This document shows, in pieces, positions 5,628 through 8,719 of a DNA stretch of 8,719 nt; positions within the stretch are counted from its first letter, which is position 1; every line of letters starts with the position of its first letter. The DNA comes from Bacillota bacterium (GTDB lineage: Bacteria; Bacillota; UBA5301; JASBVW01), in NCBI GenBank assembly GCA_029961005.1, contig JASBVW010000045.1, positions 1 through 8,719 of the forward strand, in the 5' to 3' direction. The position numbers and the translations under genes were made by a program. The notes beneath the pieces were generated by a model. The model was given only the letters and a program-made list of their open reading frames with translations. It searched no databases and had not been told where the DNA came from.

Positions 5628-7736
5628 TCACTTCAGGATGGCGATCTGAAGGATCAACGAAGCAAAGACCAGCGAGACCATGGAGAGCAGCTTGATCAGG
5701 ATGTTGAGGGACGGGCCCGAAGTGTCCTTGAACGGGTCGCCCACCGTATCGCCGGTCACCGCCGCCTTATGGGCCGGCGAGCCCTTACCGCCGTGGACGC
5801 CGGACTCGATGTACTTCTTGGCGTTGTCCCAGGCTCCGCCGGAGTTAGCCATCATCACCGCCAGCACAAAGCCGGAGACCGTAGCGCCGGCCAAAAGCCC
5901 CTGCACCCCGTTCACGCCCAGGAGCCACCCCACCGCCAGGGGAGAGACCACGGCCAGTAAAGACGGGACCACCATCTCTTTAAGGGCAGCCCGGGTGCAG
6001 ATATCCACGCAGCGGGCGTAGTCCGGCCGCGCTTTTCCTTCCATCAGCCCCTTGATCTCTCGGAACTGGCGCCGCACCTCTTCCACGATCTTCTGGGCTG
6101 CGCGCCCGACGGCGCTCATGGTCAGGGCCCCGAAGAGGAAGGGCAGCATACCGCCGATAAAAAGCCCCACCAGGACAGCCGGGTTCAAGAGGCTGAAGTC
6201 GAGCCGAACCGCCAAGTTCTGCCGCTCGATCAGGATCCGCACCTGGTCGCTGAACGAAGCCAGGAGGGCCAGGGCGGTCAGGGCGGCGGAGCCGATGGCA
6301 AAGCCCTTCCCGGTGGCGGCGGTGGTGTTGCCCAGGGCATCCAGGGCGTCGGTGCGCCGCCGCACCTCTTCGCCCAGATGGGACATCTCGGCGTTGCCGC
6401 CGGCGTTATCGGCCACCGGGCCGTAGGCATCGGTGGCCAGGGTAATCCCCAGGGTGCTGAGCATGCCCACCGCCGCCAGGCCGATGCCGAAGAGCCCCGC
6501 CTCAAACCTCTCCGCGCCGCCGGAGAGATAGAAGCTGAGGATAACCGTAATGCCCACCAGAACCACCGGAATGAGTGTAGAGAGCATGCCCACCGAGAGG
6601 CCGCTGATGATAACCGTGGCCGGACCGGTGGGGGCCGCGTCGGCAATGCGGCGGGTGGGCGCGTACTCCGAAGAGGTGTAGTACTCCGTCACCAGGCCGA
6701 TCAAGTTGCCGGCCACCAGGCCCGCCAGGATGGACCAGTAAATGCCCAGGTGCTCCGGCCCCAAAAGCCCGCGCACCAGGAAATACGACAGCACGGCCAC
6801 CAGCACCGCCGTGGTGTAGACGCCCTTGCGCAGGGCTGCCAGCAGCGCCCCTTGAGAGGCCTCTTCCCTCGTCTGAACGAAGAAGGTCCCGACGATGGAG
6901 GAGAGAACCCCTAAGGCCGCCAGGAGCATGGGCAAGATAATCCCCTTGATGCCGAAGCCAGCCGAGACCGAAAGGGCTGACGTGGCCACGATGGCGCCCA
7001 CGTAAGACTCGTAGAGGTCGGCCCCCATTCCAGCCACGTCCCCCACGTTGTCCCCTACGTTGTCGGCAATCACCGCCGGATTGCGGGGGTCGTCCTCCGG
7101 GATGCCAGCCTCCACCTTGCCCACCAGGTCGGCCCCCACGTCGGCCGCCTTGGTAAAGATACCTCCGCCCACGCGGGCGAAGAGGGCGATGAAGCTGGCG
7201 CCCATGCTGGAGGTGATCAGGGTGCTGGTCACGTTCTGCAGCCGCACCACCTCTTCCGCTCCAGCATAGATCCAGTTGAGGAGGTAATACCAAAGGCTGA
7301 TGTGGATCAGGCCCAGACCCACCACGGTCAGGCCCATGACCGCTCCGCTGGAGAAGGCCACCCGCAATCCGGCATTGAGGCTCTTACTGGCCGCAATGGC
7401 CGTGCGGGCGCTGGAGCGGGTGGCGATGTTCATGCCGATGTAGCCCGCCAGGGCAGAGAAGAACCCGCCGGAGAGGAAGGCGAACGGGACGTACACGTTG
7501 AGGAAACCCTGCCTGGCCAAAACGGCCAAAGCAATGAACATCAAAACAAAAAAGATCAGAACGGTCGTATACTGGCGCCGCAAGTAAGCCTGGGCCCCCT
7601 CGCGCACAGCCCGCGCGATGGCCACTACCTGCTCCGGACCTTCGTCAAAGCGCAGAATCCGGGAGACGAGGTACCCCACAAAGAGGAGGGCCACCACCGC
7701 GCTGGCGGGGATGAGTAAAGAGATGCTTGGTACCAC
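5628..7736 (-). CDS. hppA: K+-dependent ion-translocating membrane pyrophosphatase
   Basis: This integral membrane enzyme hydrolyses PPi and uses the energy to pump H+ or Na+ out of the cytoplasm. The product is 702 residues from GTG 7736, with many hydrophobic helices (the family has about 16). AAAGGAG at 7745-7751 is 8 bases from this GTG; the in-frame GTG at 7745 overlaps that sequence and is unlikely. Conserved PPi/Mg2+ motifs are all present: DVGADLVGKVE (199-209), DNVGDNVGDVAGMGADLYE (225-243), TDAYGPVADNAGGNAEM (435-451), ANSGGAWDNAKKYIESG (630-646) and GDTVGDPFKDTSGPS (662-676). The GNTTAATGKG segment (469-478) has Ala473 and Gly476 where K+-independent enzymes have Lys and Thr, so the enzyme should need K+. 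Glu243 in DLYESYVG is placed as in the K+-dependent Na+- or H+-pumping groups, which leaves the ion open. It has its own terminator downstream and a 111-base gap upstream. Confidence 0.97.
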   Translation of the reverse strand: MVPSISLLIPASAVVALLFVGYLVSRILRFDEGPEQVVAIARAVREGAQAYLRRQYTTVLIFFVLMFIALAVLARQGFLNVYVPFAFLSGGFFSALAGYIGMNIATRSSARTAIAASKSLNAGLRVAFSSGAVMGLTVVGLGLIHISLWYYLLNWIYAGAEEVVRLQNVTSTLITSSMGASFIALFARVGGGIFTKAADVGADLVGKVEAGIPEDDPRNPAVIADNVGDNVGDVAGMGADLYESYVGAIVATSALSVSAGFGIKGIILPMLLAALGVLSSIVGTFFVQTREEASQGALLAALRKGVYTTAVLVAVLSYFLVRGLLGPEHLGIYWSILAGLVAGNLIGLVTEYYTSSEYAPTRRIADAAPTGPATVIISGLSVGMLSTLIPVVLVGITVILSFYLSGGAERFEAGLFGIGLAAVGMLSTLGITLATDAYGPVADNAGGNAEMSHLGEEVRRRTDALDALGNTTAATGKGFAIGSAALTALALLASFSDQVRILIERQNLAVRLDFSLLNPAVLVGLFIGGMLPFLFGALTMSAVGRAAQKIVEEVRRQFREIKGLMEGKARPDYARCVDICTRAALKEMVVPSLLAVVSPLAVGWLLGVNGVQGLLAGATVSGFVLAVMMANSGGAWDNAKKYIESGVHGGKGSPAHKAAVTGDTVGDPFKDTSGPSLNILIKLLSMVSLVFASLILQIAILK

Positions 7737-7847
7737 GCACTTCACTCCTTTGACCCCAATTTTGCAATTTGACGGTAATTATTCGCCCATCCCCTGATCT
7801 TTTCCTGCAAAATCCACCAAAGGCTTTCTGCGGAAGACCCGGTGAGC
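7737..7847 (-). promoter_or_regulatory. Gap upstream of hppA holding its ribosome binding site; promoter not resolved
   Basis: This 111-base gap lies between the MOSC-MogA stop and the pyrophosphatase start. It holds the Shine-Dalgarno AAAGGAG (7745-7751). The stretch at about 7758-7785 is much more AT-rich than its surroundings, which fits a promoter melting region. AATAAT and CAAAAT occur as possible -10 elements, but neither has a good -35 at 16-18 bases, so no promoter is claimed. No terminator hairpin with a T run follows the MOSC-MogA stop, so read-through from that gene is also possible. Confidence 0.35.
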
Positions 7848-8719
7848 TCACGCGGAGCGGCCGCACTCGGCCGCCTCACCCCGGAGGACGGCCAGGCCGT
7901 GGGGCAAAGCAGGCAGGATGGCTGAGAGCGACTCCAGCGCTGCCCGCGGGCTGCCGGGTAGATTGATGATCAGGGTGCGGCCGCGGATGCCGGCCCGACC
8001 CCGGGAGAGCATGGCATGAGGTGTCCGCTCCAGTCCCCGGCGCCGCATCTCCTCCGCCAGCCCCGGCACCTCGCGCTCCACCACGTCCAACGTGGCCTCC
8101 GGCGTCACGTCCCGGGGGCTGAAACCCGTCCCCCCGGTGGTCAGGATCAGATCCACTCCGCCCCCGTCGCACCAGGCCCGCAACTGCCGGGCCAGGGCCT
8201 CCCGCTCATCCGGGAGCAGGGCGTAATCCACCACCGTTCCCCCGTTTTGCTCCACCAGCTCCCGCAGGGCGGGCCCACTGCGGTCTTCCCGCTCGCCCCG
8301 GGCCCCTTTGTCGCTGGCAGTGAGCACCGCCACCCTCGCGCCGGCCAGCAGGAGCTGCCGCCCGGCCGCGCCTTCCGCTTTCGGGGCTTCTGCCCCGACC
8401 ATCCCCGCTGCCGCCGCCGGTCCCTCCTCGCCCCGGCCCCGCCCCGGAGGCGCGACCTCAGCGGCCACCGGCTCCAAGACCTTCACCGGATCGCCGGGCC
8501 GAACCGTTCCCCCGCGCAGGACCCGGGCAAAGATCCCTTCCCGCGGCATCACGCAGTCCCCCGCCTGGTAATAGATGGCGCAGCGGGTGTGGCACTCCTT
8601 GCCGATCTGGGTCACCTCCAGGAGGGCAGGGCCTACCTCCAGGCGCGTCCCCACCGGCAGCGCCAGAAGGTCGATCCCTTCCGTGGTGATATTCTCGGCA
8701 AAGTCCCCCGGCCCCAACT
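7848..8719 (-). CDS. MOSC-MogA fusion protein, molybdenum cofactor metabolism, N-terminus outside the window
   Basis: Two domains are fused. The N-terminal MOSC domain belongs to a family linked to sulfur carriage and molybdenum cofactor handling. The C-terminal MogA/MoaB domain binds molybdopterin and in MogA forms the adenylated intermediate before metal insertion. Visible residues, counted from TTG 8717, run to 289. MOSC matches are PGDFAENITTEGIDLLALP (3-21) and IGKECHTRCAIY (38-49) with its conserved-looking cysteines. An Ala/Gly/Glu-rich linker spans about 84-124. The MogA part opens with ARVAVLTASDKGARGEREDR (127-146) and carries LTTGGTGFSPRDVTPEAT (192-209) and INLPGSPRAALES (251-263), the hallmark binding loops. 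Because GDFAENIT is normally preceded by about 40-60 MOSC residues, TTG 8717 is not the start and the gene continues past the right edge. The fusion is, to my knowledge, common in Clostridia-type genomes. It could equally serve tungsten cofactor; the metal cannot be told from sequence. Confidence 0.93.
   Translation of the reverse strand, partial: LGPGDFAENITTEGIDLLALPVGTRLEVGPALLEVTQIGKECHTRCAIYYQAGDCVMPREGIFARVLRGGTVRPGDPVKVLEPVAAEVAPPGRGRGEEGPAAAAGMVGAEAPKAEGAAGRQLLLAGARVAVLTASDKGARGEREDRSGPALRELVEQNGGTVVDYALLPDEREALARQLRAWCDGGGVDLILTTGGTGFSPRDVTPEATLDVVEREVPGLAEEMRRRGLERTPHAMLSRGRAGIRGRTLIINLPGSPRAALESLSAILPALPHGLAVLRGEAAECGRSA

Noticed and set aside
7758..7785. Possible promoter hexamers (AATAAT, CAAAAT) for hppA
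   Set aside because: No acceptable -35 at 16-18 bases; TTGCAG is 21 bases from AATAAT. Kept only as an AT-rich upstream region.

Overview
This window is a GC-rich (roughly 60-65 % G+C by eye) bacterial segment carrying energy-coupling and cofactor genes. The gene set is a bacterial V-type (A/V-type) ATPase, a potassium-dependent membrane pyrophosphatase, an unusually long FtsA-like protein and a fused MOSC-MogA protein. Together with TTG/GTG starts and strong Shine-Dalgarno sequences, this suggests an anaerobic, probably thermophilic, Gram-positive Clostridia-type organism (Moorella/Ammonifex-like). That placement is an inference from gene content and was not tested by any search.

Layout. 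On the plus strand, from the left edge to 3322, lies the 3' end of a V-type ATPase operon: catalytic subunit A (5'-truncated by the window), nucleotide-binding subunit B (TTG start overlapping the end of A by 8 bases) and rotor-stalk subunit D. D is the last gene of the operon and converges on the next gene with only 13 bases between stop codons. The rest of the window is on the minus strand. Read in the direction of transcription it contains a MOSC-MogA fusion (runs off the right edge, ends at 7848), a membrane pyrophosphatase (7736 to 5628) followed by a clear intrinsic terminator, and a 722-residue FtsA-like protein (5504 to 3336).

How the genes fit together. The V-type ATPase couples ATP to transmembrane ion flow and the pyrophosphatase couples PPi hydrolysis to ion pumping, so this is an ion-gradient energy locus. 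Whether the ion is H+ or Na+ cannot be settled here, because the ATPase ring subunit is outside the window. MOSC-MogA belongs to molybdenum/tungsten cofactor metabolism and is probably only a neighbour. The FtsA-like gene has no ftsZ or pil genes beside it and has no obvious functional tie to the others.

The least ordinary item is the FtsA-like protein. Its N-terminal half is an intact actin-fold ATPase, but it carries about 300 extra C-terminal residues organised as four or five degenerate repeats, each with a helix, paired 'NG' hairpins and a 'GD-x-(V/I/L)-x-(V/L)' strand, reminiscent of beta-grasp (TGS/ThiS-like) folds. No mobile elements, CRISPR arrays, tRNA or rRNA genes were seen.
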